DNA of 33,885 bases. It comes from Bordetella parapertussis. GTDB lineage: Bacteria > Pseudomonadota > Gammaproteobacteria > Burkholderiales > Burkholderiaceae_A. The position numbers and the translations under genes were made by a program. Location: positions 1-33,885 of the forward strand of contig CAMAZF010000020.1 of assembly GCA_945862985.1 (NCBI GenBank), written 5' to 3'. A model generated the notes under the pieces. That model was not told where the DNA came from. It worked only from the letters and a program-made list of their open reading frames with translations, and ran no database searches. Shown here in pieces: positions 24,701 to 33,009 of the stretch (within the stretch, counting starts at the first letter, position 1; every line of letters starts with the position of its first letter).

Positions 24701-26227
24701 ATGCGCCACATAACCCCCTGCAGCTTAGTCTGGATTCGCCGCGACCTGCGCCTTGATGATCATGCGGCGCTGGCTCGCGCACTCAAGTACCCTGAGCCCA
24801 TTGCATTGGTGTTTGTCTTTGACGAGACCATCCTGGCGCCCCTTCGTGAGCATCCTCAGGCGAACACGCAAAATGGGCTTACCCGTGATCGTCGGGTGGC
24901 CTTCATTCACGCCAGTCTTCGGGAGATCGATGCTCAGCTGCGTGCCTTGGGTAGCCAGCTCGTGGTGCGACACGGAGATCCTCAGGCCTGCATCCCTGAA
25001 CTGGCACAGACACTCGCTGCTGTGCGGGTGATTTACGCCCACGATGACGAACCCACCGCAAAGCGCCGCGATGCGGGCGTGGCGGAGCGTCTCTCTGCCA
25101 TGGGCCTCTCGACTGAATCCGTGAAAGACCACTGCATCTTTGAACGACAGGACGTGCTCACCGGCGCTGGTCGATTCTTCTCTGTCTTCACCCCCTATAA
25201 GAATGCCTGGCTCAAACGCCTGGCCGCAGAACCTCGAGCCATCGAGCCTCACGACACCTCCACCCTCTCAGACCGTGCCCTCCAGATGCTCCCGACCGAC
25301 ACGCTGGCCCTGCCCAGTCTGGCCTCCATGGGCTTTGCAGAGTCCAGCGATGTCGCGGCCACCCAACCGGGCGCATCGGGTGCACAGGCTCTGCTGACCG
25401 ACTTTCTTCCCCGCCTGGGGCTCTACAAAGAGGCCCGAGACTTCCCCAGCAAACGCGGCCCCTCGTACCTCTCTGTCCATCTCCGGTTCGGGACGGTGAG
25501 CGTTCGTCAGTTGGTACGGCAAGCGCGGGCCGTGATTCAGTGCAGCCCCTCCGAGGCCGAGGGCGCTCAGACATGGCTGTCGGAGCTGATCTGGCGAGAC
25601 TTCTATATTCAGATACTGGCCAACGCGCCTCATGTCGTGCAAGGCGCCTTTAAGCCAGAGTACGACCGTATCGCGTGGCTCACAGAGGGTCCACTGTATG
25701 AGGCCCGATTTGCGGCCTGGTGTGAGGGCCGCACAGGCTATCCGCTGGTGGATGCGGGCATGCGCCAGCTCAACGAGACCGGCTATATGCACAACCGGCT
25801 CCGAATGGTGGTGGCCAGTTTTCTGACCAAAGACCTGGGGGTCCACTGGAAGCGCGGTGAAGACTACTTTGCGCTTCGCCTGAATGACTTCGATCTCTCT
25901 GCGAACAATGGAGGATGGCAGTGGGCTGCCTCCACCGGCTGCGATGCCCAGCCTTACTTCCGAATCTTCAATCCGGTGAGCCAGAGCGAGAAATTCGACC
26001 CCAAAGGCCAGTTCATTCGACGGTATGTGCCCGAACTCTCATCCTTGCCTGATGCGGCGATCCATGCCCCATGGGAGGCCGGAGCGCTGGTGCTCGAGCA
26101 GGCTGGCATTCAGTTGGGGACCGCCTACCCGTATCCGGTGGTGGATCACGCTCAGGCCCGAGCGGAGACGCTGGAGCGGTTCGCCGTCGTCAAGAAACTG
26201 GCAGGGTCTGGGCCAGATCCGGCTTAG
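24701..26227 (+). CDS. phrB: Deoxyribodipyrimidine photo-lyase (class I CPD photolyase)
   Basis: Photolyase uses FADH- and blue light to split cyclobutane pyrimidine dimers. The 508-residue product starts with the antenna-binding domain ([20 protein letters not shown]). The C-terminal FAD domain has [63 protein letters not shown] and the signature [20 protein letters not shown]. The Asn-Asn-Gly-Gly-Trp-Gln-Trp pattern fits CPD photolyases better than cryptochromes. The length is slightly above the usual 470-480 residues because of an insert near 200-225. It is divergent from yqgE. Its stop overlaps the rubredoxin stop on the other strand by 4 bp. Confidence 0.96.
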   Translation: MRHITPCSLVWIRRDLRLDDHAALARALKYPEPIALVFVFDETILAPLREHPQANTQNGLTRDRRVAFIHASLREIDAQLRALGSQLVVRHGDPQACIPELAQTLAAVRVIYAHDDEPTAKRRDAGVAERLSAMGLSTESVKDHCIFERQDVLTGAGRFFSVFTPYKNAWLKRLAAEPRAIEPHDTSTLSDRALQMLPTDTLALPSLASMGFAESSDVAATQPGASGAQALLTDFLPRLGLYKEARDFPSKRGPSYLSVHLRFGTVSVRQLVRQARAVIQCSPSEAEGAQTWLSELIWRDFYIQILANAPHVVQGAFKPEYDRIAWLTEGPLYEARFAAWCEGRTGYPLVDAGMRQLNETGYMHNRLRMVVASFLTKDLGVHWKRGEDYFALRLNDFDLSANNGGWQWAASTGCDAQPYFRIFNPVSQSEKFDPKGQFIRRYVPELSSLPDAAIHAPWEAGALVLEQAGIQLGTAYPYPVVDHAQARAETLERFAVVKKLAGSGPDPA

Positions 26228-26388
26228 ATTTCCACCATCTCAAAATCGGACTTCTGCGCACCGCATTCAGGGCAGGTCCAAGTGATGGGAACATCCTCCC
26301 AGGCGGTTCCCGGGGCGATTCCCTCTTCAGGAACGCCAGCTGCTTCGTCATAGATCCAGCCGCAAATCAGGCACATGTAGGTTTTCAT
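26224..26388 (-). CDS. Rubredoxin
   Basis: This small iron-sulfur electron carrier is encoded opposite phrB and hemL. The 54-residue product reads [18 protein letters not shown] at its start and [19 protein letters not shown] at its end. The four iron-ligand cysteines (6, 9, 39, 42) are in two CxxCG knuckles, with the usual middle block [17 protein letters not shown] lies 5 nt before the second of two adjacent ATGs, so I start at 26388; the first, at 26391, would add one Met. The redox partner is not evident; photolyase and hemL are only neighbours. The gene is short enough to be missed by size cut-offs. Confidence 0.95.
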   Translation of the reverse strand: MKTYMCLICGWIYDEAAGVPEEGIAPGTAWEDVPITWTCPECGAQKSDFEMVEI

Positions 26389-26442
26389 CATCGTCCTGCC
26401 ACTAAAATTGACGCCATTCTATCGTTGAAGGGCTTTTCCCCC

Positions 26443-27750
26443 ATGATCCAGCGCAATGTTCCTCAGAGTGAAGCCCTGTTCGCCCAGGCCCAGCAGACCA
26501 TCCCCGGGGGGGTGAACTCTCCTGTGAGGGCCTTTCGCTCGGTCGGCGGAACCCCACGATTCTTTGAGCGTGCGCAGGGCGCCTACCTCTGGGATGCCGA
26601 CGGCCACCGCTACGTGGACACCATCTGCTCCTGGGGTCCTGCCATTGTTGGGCACGCCCATCCAAAGGTGCTTGAGGCCATCTCGAAGGCCGCCAGCCAT
26701 GGGCTCTCGTTTGGCGCCCCCACCCGAGGTGAGGTGGCTCTGGCTGAATGGGTGCGGGCTCACCTGCCCTCCATGGAAATGATGCGGCTCACCTCCAGCG
26801 GAACCGAGGCCACCATGTCGGCCATTCGCGTGGCGCGCGGCTATACCGGACGCAGCAAGATTGTGAAGTTCGAGGGCTGCTATCACGGTCACGTGGACAG
26901 CCTTCTGGTGAAGGCGGGCTCAGGGCTGCTCACCTTTGGAAACCCTGACTCCGCAGGGGTGCCTGCAAGTTTTGCCGCAGAAACCATCGTGCTCGACTAC
27001 AACGACATCGCGGGGGTGGTGAGCTGCTTCGCGGAGCACGGAACCGAGATCGCGGCAGTCATCGTGGAGCCCATCGCCGGCAACATGAACCTGGTGCGCC
27101 CGCTCCCCGGATTTCTCGAGACGCTGCGGGACCAGTGCACCCAGCATGGCAGCGTGCTGATTTTTGATGAGGTGATGACTGGATTCCGTGTTGGCGCCCA
27201 AGGCGTTCAGGGTCTCACCGGTATACAGCCTGACCTCACCACCCTGGGCAAGGTCATTGGCGGCGGCATGCCCATGGGCGCCTTTGGAGGCCGCAAAGAC
27301 ATCATGCAGGTGGTCGCCCCGTTGGGGCCCGTTTACCAGGCCGGCACGCTCTCGGGTAATCCGGTGGCAGTGGCTGCAGGACTGGCCACCCTGGAGCTCG
27401 TCTCTGAGCCCGGCTTCTTCGAGCGCCTCGGGGCCACCACCTCGGATCTGATGGCAGGCCTCTGCGACGTGGCCCGTGAGGCTGGGGTCCCTGCTTTCTC
27501 TGCAGACAGCGTGGGCGGCATGTTCGGCATCTACTTCAGCGCGCGAACCCCACAGACCTTAGCTGATGTGACCGCCAGCGACCGAGCCGCCTTCAACCGG
27601 TTTTTCCACGCCATGCTGAATCGCGGCGTGTACCTCGCGCCCTCGGCCTACGAGGCTGGCTTTCTGTCGATTCAGCACGAGGGTGAGCCTGTCGACCTCA
27701 TTCTTGAGGCTGCGCGCGAGTCCTTCCAGGAGTGCATGGCCTCAGCCTAA
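26443..27750 (+). CDS. hemL: Glutamate-1-semialdehyde 2,1-aminomutase HemL
   Basis: HemL converts glutamate-1-semialdehyde to 5-aminolevulinate, the C5 route to haem, using PLP. From the ATG at 26443 the product is 435 residues. It has [20 protein letters not shown] near the start, the [16 protein letters not shown] phosphate-cup segment and [22 protein letters not shown] and the PLP lysine in [16 protein letters not shown] (Lys270) follow. The frame extends far upstream through phrB and the rubredoxin region, but family alignment puts the start here. It is divergent from rubredoxin with a 54-bp spacer. The downstream tRNA-modifying gene begins at or near its stop. Confidence 0.97.
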   Translation: MIQRNVPQSEALFAQAQQTIPGGVNSPVRAFRSVGGTPRFFERAQGAYLWDADGHRYVDTICSWGPAIVGHAHPKVLEAISKAASHGLSFGAPTRGEVALAEWVRAHLPSMEMMRLTSSGTEATMSAIRVARGYTGRSKIVKFEGCYHGHVDSLLVKAGSGLLTFGNPDSAGVPASFAAETIVLDYNDIAGVVSCFAEHGTEIAAVIVEPIAGNMNLVRPLPGFLETLRDQCTQHGSVLIFDEVMTGFRVGAQGVQGLTGIQPDLTTLGKVIGGGMPMGAFGGRKDIMQVVAPLGPVYQAGTLSGNPVAVAAGLATLELVSEPGFFERLGATTSDLMAGLCDVAREAGVPAFSADSVGGMFGIYFSARTPQTLADVTASDRAAFNRFFHAMLNRGVYLAPSAYEAGFLSIQHEGEPVDLILEAARESFQECMASA

Positions 27751-27764
27751 ACGCGGTCTGCAGG

Positions 27765-28601
27765 GTGGAGACCGAACAACCCGTGGCTGCTCGTCACACG
27801 CAGGGTGCGGGGCGCTTTGCACCCTCCCCCAGTGGGCCCCTTCATCAGGGCTCCCTGGTCACTGCGCTCGCGAGTCATCTCGATGCACGGTCTCGCGGCC
27901 AACAGTGGCTGGTGCGCATGGAAGACCTCGACCCTCCAAGAGAGCAGCCCGGTGCAGCTCGCCTCATTCTTCAGCAGCTGCAGGACCACGGCTTGCAATG
28001 GGATCTCTGGCCCGGGACTGAATCGACAGACTCCGTCACAAATGGGGTGTTGTTTCAGAGCACCCGAGACGCAGCCTACGCAGCCGCTCTGGCGGACCTT
28101 GCGAGAAGAGATCAGGTGTTTGTCTGCCGCTGTACCCGACGTCAGCTTGAGGGGCGCACGCGCTACCCTGGCACCTGCCGTGAAGCGCGCCACCCAGCCA
28201 CTGGCCCTCATGCCTGGCGGGTGTGCGGCACACATGGGGCGATTGCGTCAGATGACTTTGTGGTGAAGCGGGCAGACGGCTTCTGGGCCTACCACCTGGC
28301 GGTGGTCGTGGATGACGCCTTCCAGGGCATCACCCACATCGTGAGAGGGGACGACCTCGCAGCGGAGCTGCCTCGGCACCGTTGGCTTCAGGCTGCGCTC
28401 GGCCTGCCCGAGCCAACGGTGCTTCACATTCCCGTCCTGCGCAATGCCCAGGGAGAGAAGCTCTCCAAGCAGACTCAGGCGCCGTCCCTCTCAGGCGGTG
28501 ACCGGGTCCATGCCCAGTTGCGAGAGGCGTGGAATTACCTCGAGCAGGTCATGCCAAGAGAGGTGATCGAACAGTGGGCGCGGGTATCCCGCCCCAGTTA
28601 A
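27765..28601 (+). CDS. gluQ: Glutamyl-Q tRNA(Asp) synthetase (GluQ-RS, YadB)
   Basis: This truncated GluRS paralogue attaches glutamate to queuosine at position 34 of tRNA(Asp) and lacks an anticodon-binding domain. The catalytic core starts RFAPSPSGPLHQGSL (the HIGH-like motif). The zinc site is FVCRCTRRQL...RYPGTC, with two Cys, a Tyr and a third Cys spaced as in YadB. The KMSKS-like loop is GEKLSKQTQAPSL. The start is uncertain: I use GTG 27765 (278 residues); GTG 27732 overlaps hemL by 19 nt, and GTG 27783 is also possible. The stop overlaps the convergent rhlE stop within TTAA. Confidence 0.9.
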   Translation: METEQPVAARHTQGAGRFAPSPSGPLHQGSLVTALASHLDARSRGQQWLVRMEDLDPPREQPGAARLILQQLQDHGLQWDLWPGTESTDSVTNGVLFQSTRDAAYAAALADLARRDQVFVCRCTRRQLEGRTRYPGTCREARHPATGPHAWRVCGTHGAIASDDFVVKRADGFWAYHLAVVVDDAFQGITHIVRGDDLAAELPRHRWLQAALGLPEPTVLHIPVLRNAQGEKLSKQTQAPSLSGGDRVHAQLREAWNYLEQVMPREVIEQWARVSRPS

Positions 28602-29920
28602 CTGGACGACCGGGGCTTTCCACCCAAGAGCACGGCCCCAGCGCCGGCTTTCTTCACCCCACTGGAGAGCAAAGGTGATTGGGTTGCAGTGACCGAGGCG
28701 GGCTTCGCAGCAGACACCGCCGCATCACTCGCATCCTCGTAGGGCATGAAGAAGAGCGGGTCTGCGCCAGCGGGCATGTCCATGCCCGGCAGCTTCTCGC
28801 GGGTGAGCTTCTTGCCAATGAGCTTTTCAATGTCCTGAACCAGGCGCTCATCGGTGGGGGACATGACGCTGATGGCCTGGCCCGACGCACCAGCCCGACC
28901 GGTTCGGCCAATGCGATGCACGTAATCTTCTGCTGCATAAGGCACGTCGTAGTTGATGACGGCAGGCAGCTCTGCAATGTCTAGGCCTCGGGCGGCCACA
29001 TCCGTAGCCACCAGGACCAGCACCTCGCCCTTCTTGAAGCTTTCAAGTGTGACGAGCCGCTCGTTCTGACTCTTGTCGCCGTGAATGGCATCCGCAGAAA
29101 TGCCTTCCTTCTGCAGTTCGCGCGCGAGACGGCTGGCACCAATCTTGGTGTTGGTAAACACAATCACCTGCTGCAGCTTGAGACGCTTGATGAGCCGCAC
29201 CACTGCAGCCCGCTTGCTCTCGGGACGATCGACCTGGTAGAGCTGCTGAGTCACGTTCTCGGCCGTGGCATTCCTGCGCGCCACCTCCACCGTGATGGGG
29301 TTGTCCTTCAGGAAGGTCTTGGCGAGCTTGCGAATCTCTGGCGAGAAGGTGGCCGAGAACAGCAGGCTCTGACGCTCGGGGGGCAACAGGTTCACGATGC
29401 GCTGTAGGTCGGGCAGAAAGCCCATATCGAGCATGCGATCGGCCTCGTCCAACACGAGCACGCTCACCTGAGAGAGGTTCACAGTCTTTTGTTGAACATG
29501 GTCGAGCAGCCGACCGGGTGTGGCAATGAGAATCTCGACGCCAGAACGCAGGGCCATGGTCTGGGGTGTCATGTCCACCCCACCGAACACCACCGTGCTG
29601 CGCAGCGGTGAATGCTTCGCGTACTGCGCCACGTTCTGATAGATCTGATCGGCGAGCTCACGGGTGGGAGCCAGCATGAGGGCGCGCACGGGATGACGGG
29701 CCGGCGACACGCTGCTGCTGGCAAAGGGCATGAGCCGGTGCAGAATAGGCAGCGTGAATGCGGCCGTCTTGCCGGTTCCGGTTTGAGCGGCACCCATGAC
29801 ATCCGCACCTTGCATCACGTGGGGGATGGCCTGAGCCTGAATGGGCGTTGGAGTTTCGTAGCCGGAATCCTGGACCGCGCGCAGGATGTCTGGGTGTAGA
29901 CCCAGTTCTGTAAATTGCAT
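28598..29920 (-). CDS. rhlE: DEAD-box ATP-dependent RNA helicase, RhlE type
   Basis: DEAD-box helicases remodel RNA in ribosome assembly and RNA decay. From the ATG at 29920 the product is 440 residues. It has the Q motif (FTELGLHPDI...TPIQ), motif I AQTGTGKT (about 45-52), motif Ia PTRELADQI, motif II LVLDEADRMLDMGF and motif III FSATF. In the second RecA domain, VATDVAARGLDI and HRIGRTGRAG (motif VI) are intact. The C-terminal tail is short and not strongly basic, unlike many RhlE proteins. An alternative in-frame ATG at 29944 uses the same CATG as the divergent transporter start. It is convergent with gluQ. Confidence 0.95.
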   Translation of the reverse strand: MQFTELGLHPDILRAVQDSGYETPTPIQAQAIPHVMQGADVMGAAQTGTGKTAAFTLPILHRLMPFASSSVSPARHPVRALMLAPTRELADQIYQNVAQYAKHSPLRSTVVFGGVDMTPQTMALRSGVEILIATPGRLLDHVQQKTVNLSQVSVLVLDEADRMLDMGFLPDLQRIVNLLPPERQSLLFSATFSPEIRKLAKTFLKDNPITVEVARRNATAENVTQQLYQVDRPESKRAAVVRLIKRLKLQQVIVFTNTKIGASRLARELQKEGISADAIHGDKSQNERLVTLESFKKGEVLVLVATDVAARGLDIAELPAVINYDVPYAAEDYVHRIGRTGRAGASGQAISVMSPTDERLVQDIEKLIGKKLTREKLPGMDMPAGADPLFFMPYEDASDAAVSAAKPASVTATQSPLLSSGVKKAGAGAVLLGGKPRSSS

Positions 29921-29942
29921 CTGTCCATTATCCACGAAGACC

Positions 29943-30806
29943 ATGCCTCCTGCCTTGCGTTCTGCTTTCCCCGCCTTATTTGTGCTGATCTGGAGCACGG
30001 GCTTCATCATTGCGCGGTACGGCATGCCCCATGCCGAGCCCATGACCTTTCTGCTCATGCGCTTCGCGCTGGTGTTGGCCGTTCTGTTGCCGATTGCATG
30101 GGTCTGGAAGGCGCCCTGGCCCCAAAAGGACGAGGCCTGGCGGATTGCACTCGCTGGTCTGCTGCTTCAGGCGGGCTACCTGGGAGGCGTCTGGGCCGCC
30201 GTGCGAGAGGGCATGGGCGCTGGCCTGGTGGCCCTCATTGTGGGGCTGCAGCCCATTCTCACGGCCGTGCTGGTGACGCTGGCCAAGGAGCCGATCCATC
30301 GCAACCAGTGGGCAGGACTCTTGCTAGGCCTCACCGGCGTCGGCCTGGTGGTCTGGACCAAGCTGAGCCTGGTGGGCTTGAGCCTCGTGAGCCTTGGGTT
30401 CGCTGGTATTGGGCTGGCCAGCATCACCGCTGGAACCCTCTACCAGAAACGTGCCTGCCCCAGCTTTGACCTGCGAACCGGCGGCGTCATCCAGTACGCC
30501 GCGTCCGCGGCGCTTTGCCTGCCTCTGGCGCTCGCCTTCGAAACCGGTGAGGTGAACTGGGCCCCCGAACTGATCGGCGCGCTCATCTGGAGCGTACTGG
30601 CGCTCTCGATCGGGGCCATCTCCCTGCTTTTCATCATGATTCGAGAGGGAGCAGCAACGCAGGTGACGAGCCTGCTCTATCTCACGCCCCCCACCACAGC
30701 CATCATGGCCTGGGTGTTGTTTGATGAACCCATTACAAGCCTCACGGTCATAGGTACACTCGCTACGGTGACCGGCGTGTGGCTGGTGGTTCGGCCTCAA
30801 CGCTAG
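29943..30806 (+). CDS. EamA/DMT family transporter
   Basis: The 287-residue inner-membrane protein belongs to the drug/metabolite transporter superfamily, with ten predicted membrane segments in two EamA halves. The first half reads ALFVLIWSTGFIIARYGMP and MTFLLMRFALVLAVLLPIAW, then GAGLVALIVGLQPILTAVL. The second half has GVIQYAASAALCLPLALAF, ALSIGAISLLFIMIREG and the closing LTPPTTAIMAWVLFDEPIT. The substrate cannot be told from sequence; relatives export amino acids or metabolites. Its ATG is 22 bp from the divergent rhlE start, so any promoters must overlap the neighbouring gene. Confidence 0.9.
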   Translation: MPPALRSAFPALFVLIWSTGFIIARYGMPHAEPMTFLLMRFALVLAVLLPIAWVWKAPWPQKDEAWRIALAGLLLQAGYLGGVWAAVREGMGAGLVALIVGLQPILTAVLVTLAKEPIHRNQWAGLLLGLTGVGLVVWTKLSLVGLSLVSLGFAGIGLASITAGTLYQKRACPSFDLRTGGVIQYAASAALCLPLALAFETGEVNWAPELIGALIWSVLALSIGAISLLFIMIREGAATQVTSLLYLTPPTTAIMAWVLFDEPITSLTVIGTLATVTGVWLVVRPQR

Positions 30807-30843
30807 CGCCGCTTTCCCTCTCAACACCTCAAAAGGACACACC

Positions 30844-31293
30844 ATGACGTTTATTGCACGCATGATCTCCGTCGGCCTGCTGGCCGCACTCCCCGTCGCC
30901 GCCTCGGCTGTGAGCTTCGCCAAGCCCGAGCAGGCCATCAAGTACCGCCAGTCCACCTTCTCGGTCATGGCCACACACTTCTCCGACATCGGCGCCATGG
31001 TCAAAGGCGAAAAGCCCTTTGATGCCAAAGCGGCCGCAGCCAATGCAGATGTGGTCGCCACGCTCAGCGCCCTGCCCTGGGCTGGCTTTGGTCCCGGCAC
31101 CGAAGGTGGCAAGGCCAAGGCTGCCATCTGGAAAGAAATGGACAAGGTTCAAGCCGGTGCTGCCGATCTTCAGAAAGCCGCTGCAAACCTGAGGACCGCC
31201 GCAGCCTCGGGCAACCTCGACAACATCAAGAAGGCCTTTGGCGCCACTGCGCAGACCTGCAAGGCCTGCCACGACAGCTACAAAGACAAGTAA
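30844..31293 (+). CDS. Cytochrome c' / c-556 type periplasmic haem protein
   Basis: The 149-residue product has a signal peptide (ISVGLLAALPVAASA, cleavage near residue 22) and a four-helix-bundle pattern. The single haem-binding motif CKACH lies near the C-terminus (Cys139, Cys142, His143), as in cytochromes c'. The first helix has AIKYRQSTFSVMATHFSDIG, with a Met where low-spin c-556 members bind iron. Whether haem is five- or six-coordinate, and hence gas binding versus electron transfer, is open. AAAGGA lies just before the ATG. It is followed after 18 bp by the convergent YqaA-type gene. Confidence 0.92.
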   Translation: MTFIARMISVGLLAALPVAASAVSFAKPEQAIKYRQSTFSVMATHFSDIGAMVKGEKPFDAKAAAANADVVATLSALPWAGFGPGTEGGKAKAAIWKEMDKVQAGAADLQKAAANLRTAAASGNLDNIKKAFGATAQTCKACHDSYKDK

Positions 31294-31311
31294 GCCTCAG
31301 CGCCTCTGGGT

Positions 31312-31902
31312 CTAGGCGCCCAGCAGTTGGCTGAGCGCCAGGCCCAGGATCACCAGCACCACCAAGCCCCAGCCCAGTCGGTCCACCCACTGGGCCAGCA
31401 GGGCCTCCATGGGGGCCCCGCCCCATTTCATCAAGCCTGCCACCAGAAAAAACCGTCCGCCACGGCCCACAATCGAGGCCAGCACGAAGGGCAGCAAGGG
31501 CATGGCAGCCACGCCGCCCGCAATGGTGAAGACCTTGTAAGGAATGGGTGAGAAGCCCGCGATCAACACCGCCCAAAAGCCATACGCATCAAACCACTGC
31601 TTCGCAGTCTCAAAGGCACTCGCGTAATGGCTCTGCAAAAGCCAAGGCTCAATCGCCTGGAAGGCCATGAGGCCAATGAAATAGCCAAAGAGCCCTCCCA
31701 GCACCGACGTGACGGTGGTGAGGGTGGCGAACCACCAGGCCCGCTTGGGCTGGGCGAGGCTCATGGGGGCGAGCATCACATCTGGCGGAATGGGGAAGAA
31801 GGAGGACTCCGCAAAACTCAGCACGCCCAGCACCCATGCCGCACGCCGGTGTCGAGACCAGGTCATCACCCGCAGATACAGCCCGGAGAAAAGAGTCTTC
31901 AT
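31312..31902 (-). CDS. YqaA family (DedA-type) inner-membrane protein
   Basis: The product is 196 residues from the ATG at 31902; the frame runs further upstream, but only through the divergent azlC gene. YqaA/DedA proteins are small polytopic membrane proteins related to undecaprenyl-phosphate and phospholipid carriers. Typical segments are VLSFAESSFFPIPPDVMLAP, FGYFIGLMAFQ, then FWAVLIAGFSPIPYKVFTIA with the conserved GxSPIPYK-like re-entrant motif, and SIVGRGGRFFLVAGL. No Shine-Dalgarno is visible before the ATG. It is separated from the azlC start by 25 bp. The precise substrate is unknown. Confidence 0.88.
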   Translation of the reverse strand: MKTLFSGLYLRVMTWSRHRRAAWVLGVLSFAESSFFPIPPDVMLAPMSLAQPKRAWWFATLTTVTSVLGGLFGYFIGLMAFQAIEPWLLQSHYASAFETAKQWFDAYGFWAVLIAGFSPIPYKVFTIAGGVAAMPLLPFVLASIVGRGGRFFLVAGLMKWGGAPMEALLAQWVDRLGWGLVVLVILGLALSQLLGA

Positions 31903-31927
31903 GGTGGGGGGATCATACAATCGCAAG

Positions 31928-32677
31928 ATGACTGAAGCCGTGACCGAGGTGCGCTGGCACTTCACATCGAAGCAAGAGGCACTGCGTCGCGGACTCAGAG
32001 ACGGCTTTGGGGTGCCTGCTGCAGTGCTCTTTGCAGGCATGATGGGCTTTGGTGCGCTGGGGCACAGCATTGGCCTCTCCATGGCCCTCACTGGCAGCAC
32101 CACCATTTTCATTTTTGCCCTTCCTGGGCAGATTGTGTTTGCAGAGATGATGGCGCTGGGCGCTTCGGCCTGGCTGGCTGGGCTGGCGGCCATGATCACG
32201 GCCGCTCGATTTCTGCCCATGACCCTCACAGTGCTGCCTCAGATTCCCGCAGAGCACCAGAGTCGCTTCCGATATCTCACCGTGCATATGTTGGCGCTCA
32301 CGAGCTGGGCCGTCGCCATGCGCGACTTTCCGAAGATCGAGCCCCAGTATCGGCAGGCCTACCTGATTGGCATGTCTGCAGCTTGCTATGGCTGCGCCAT
32401 CCCTGGGACATTCATCGGCTACCTGCTTGCAGGCCAGGTGCCCCTTCCCCTCACACTGGCGCTGCTCTTTGTGAATCCGCTTTTCTTTTTTCTCACGTTT
32501 TTTGAAGTGAAGCCTGTGGCCAATCGCATGGCGCTATTCCTTGGTGCGACCGTGGGGGTGAGTGTGTATTTGATCTCGCCCGACTACAGCATCCTGGCGG
32601 CGGGTCTGGTGGGCGGAAGCCTCGCCTATGGCCTCAACCGTGCACGTGAACATCGTGCTCAAGGGGGTCGCGCATGA
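31928..32677 (+). CDS. azlC: AzlC family branched-chain amino acid exporter, large subunit
   Basis: AzlC (BrnF-like) works with the small AzlD protein to export branched-chain amino acids. The 249-residue product has a hydrophilic start, then DGFGVPAAVLFAGMMGFGAL, LPGQIVFAEMMALGASAWLA and the family block ITAARFLPMTLTVLPQI. LTSWAVAMRDFP and several more membrane helices follow. I placed the start at ATG 31928 because upstream codons of the frame lie inside the divergent YqaA gene. It overlaps azlD by 4 nt (ATGA), confirming the pair. Confidence 0.92.
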   Translation: MTEAVTEVRWHFTSKQEALRRGLRDGFGVPAAVLFAGMMGFGALGHSIGLSMALTGSTTIFIFALPGQIVFAEMMALGASAWLAGLAAMITAARFLPMTLTVLPQIPAEHQSRFRYLTVHMLALTSWAVAMRDFPKIEPQYRQAYLIGMSAACYGCAIPGTFIGYLLAGQVPLPLTLALLFVNPLFFFLTFFEVKPVANRMALFLGATVGVSVYLISPDYSILAAGLVGGSLAYGLNRAREHRAQGGRA

Positions 32678-33009
32678 GCGCCGACGAGGCTCTGCTCGGC
32701 CTGACTCTAGCGGCCTTGGGCACTTACCTCTGGCGCTTTTTGGGCGTGTCCCTCTCTGGCCGGATCCATACCGACAGCGAGATCTTTCGATGGATGAGCT
32801 GTGTGGCCTATGCCATGCTCGCAGGGCTGGTCGCCCGAATCATGCTCATGCCTGTCGGGTTGCTCGAAGAGGCATCGCTTGCCACTCGGGTCTGTGCGGT
32901 GAGTCTCGCGGCAGGGGTTATGCTCTGGAGGCATCCACGGTTCGGTGGCCTGGTGCCTGCACTGGTGCTGGGCTGTGTCTTTGTTGGAGGAGTAAGCGCC
33001 CTTGGCTGA
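32674..33009 (+). CDS. azlD: AzlD family branched-chain amino acid exporter, small subunit
   Basis: The 111-residue membrane protein has four short hydrophobic segments, the size and pattern of AzlD/BrnE. The start has LGTYLWRFLGVSLSGRI, then the family segment MSCVAYAMLAGLVARIML and a C-terminal LVPALVLGCVFVGGVSALG. It is coupled to azlC by a 4-nt overlap. Its last 8 nt overlap the proposed TTG start of the next gene, which uses a ribosome site inside azlD. Confidence 0.9.
   Translation: MSADEALLGLTLAALGTYLWRFLGVSLSGRIHTDSEIFRWMSCVAYAMLAGLVARIMLMPVGLLEEASLATRVCAVSLAAGVMLWRHPRFGGLVPALVLGCVFVGGVSALG
32986..32992 (+). promoter_or_regulatory. Shine-Dalgarno inside azlD for the AI-2E gene
   Basis: GGAGGAG lies 9 nt upstream of the TTG at 33002. 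The only codons between an in-frame stop (TAA 32993-32995) and that TTG are GCG and CCC, so this site and the TTG together define the start. Confidence 0.65.

Noticed and set aside
31300-31319. Hairpin GCGCCT...AGGCGC between the cytochrome c' and YqaA genes as a bidirectional terminator
   Set aside because: The stem is only 6 bp with an 8-nt loop and no T run on either strand, and it overlaps the YqaA stop codon.
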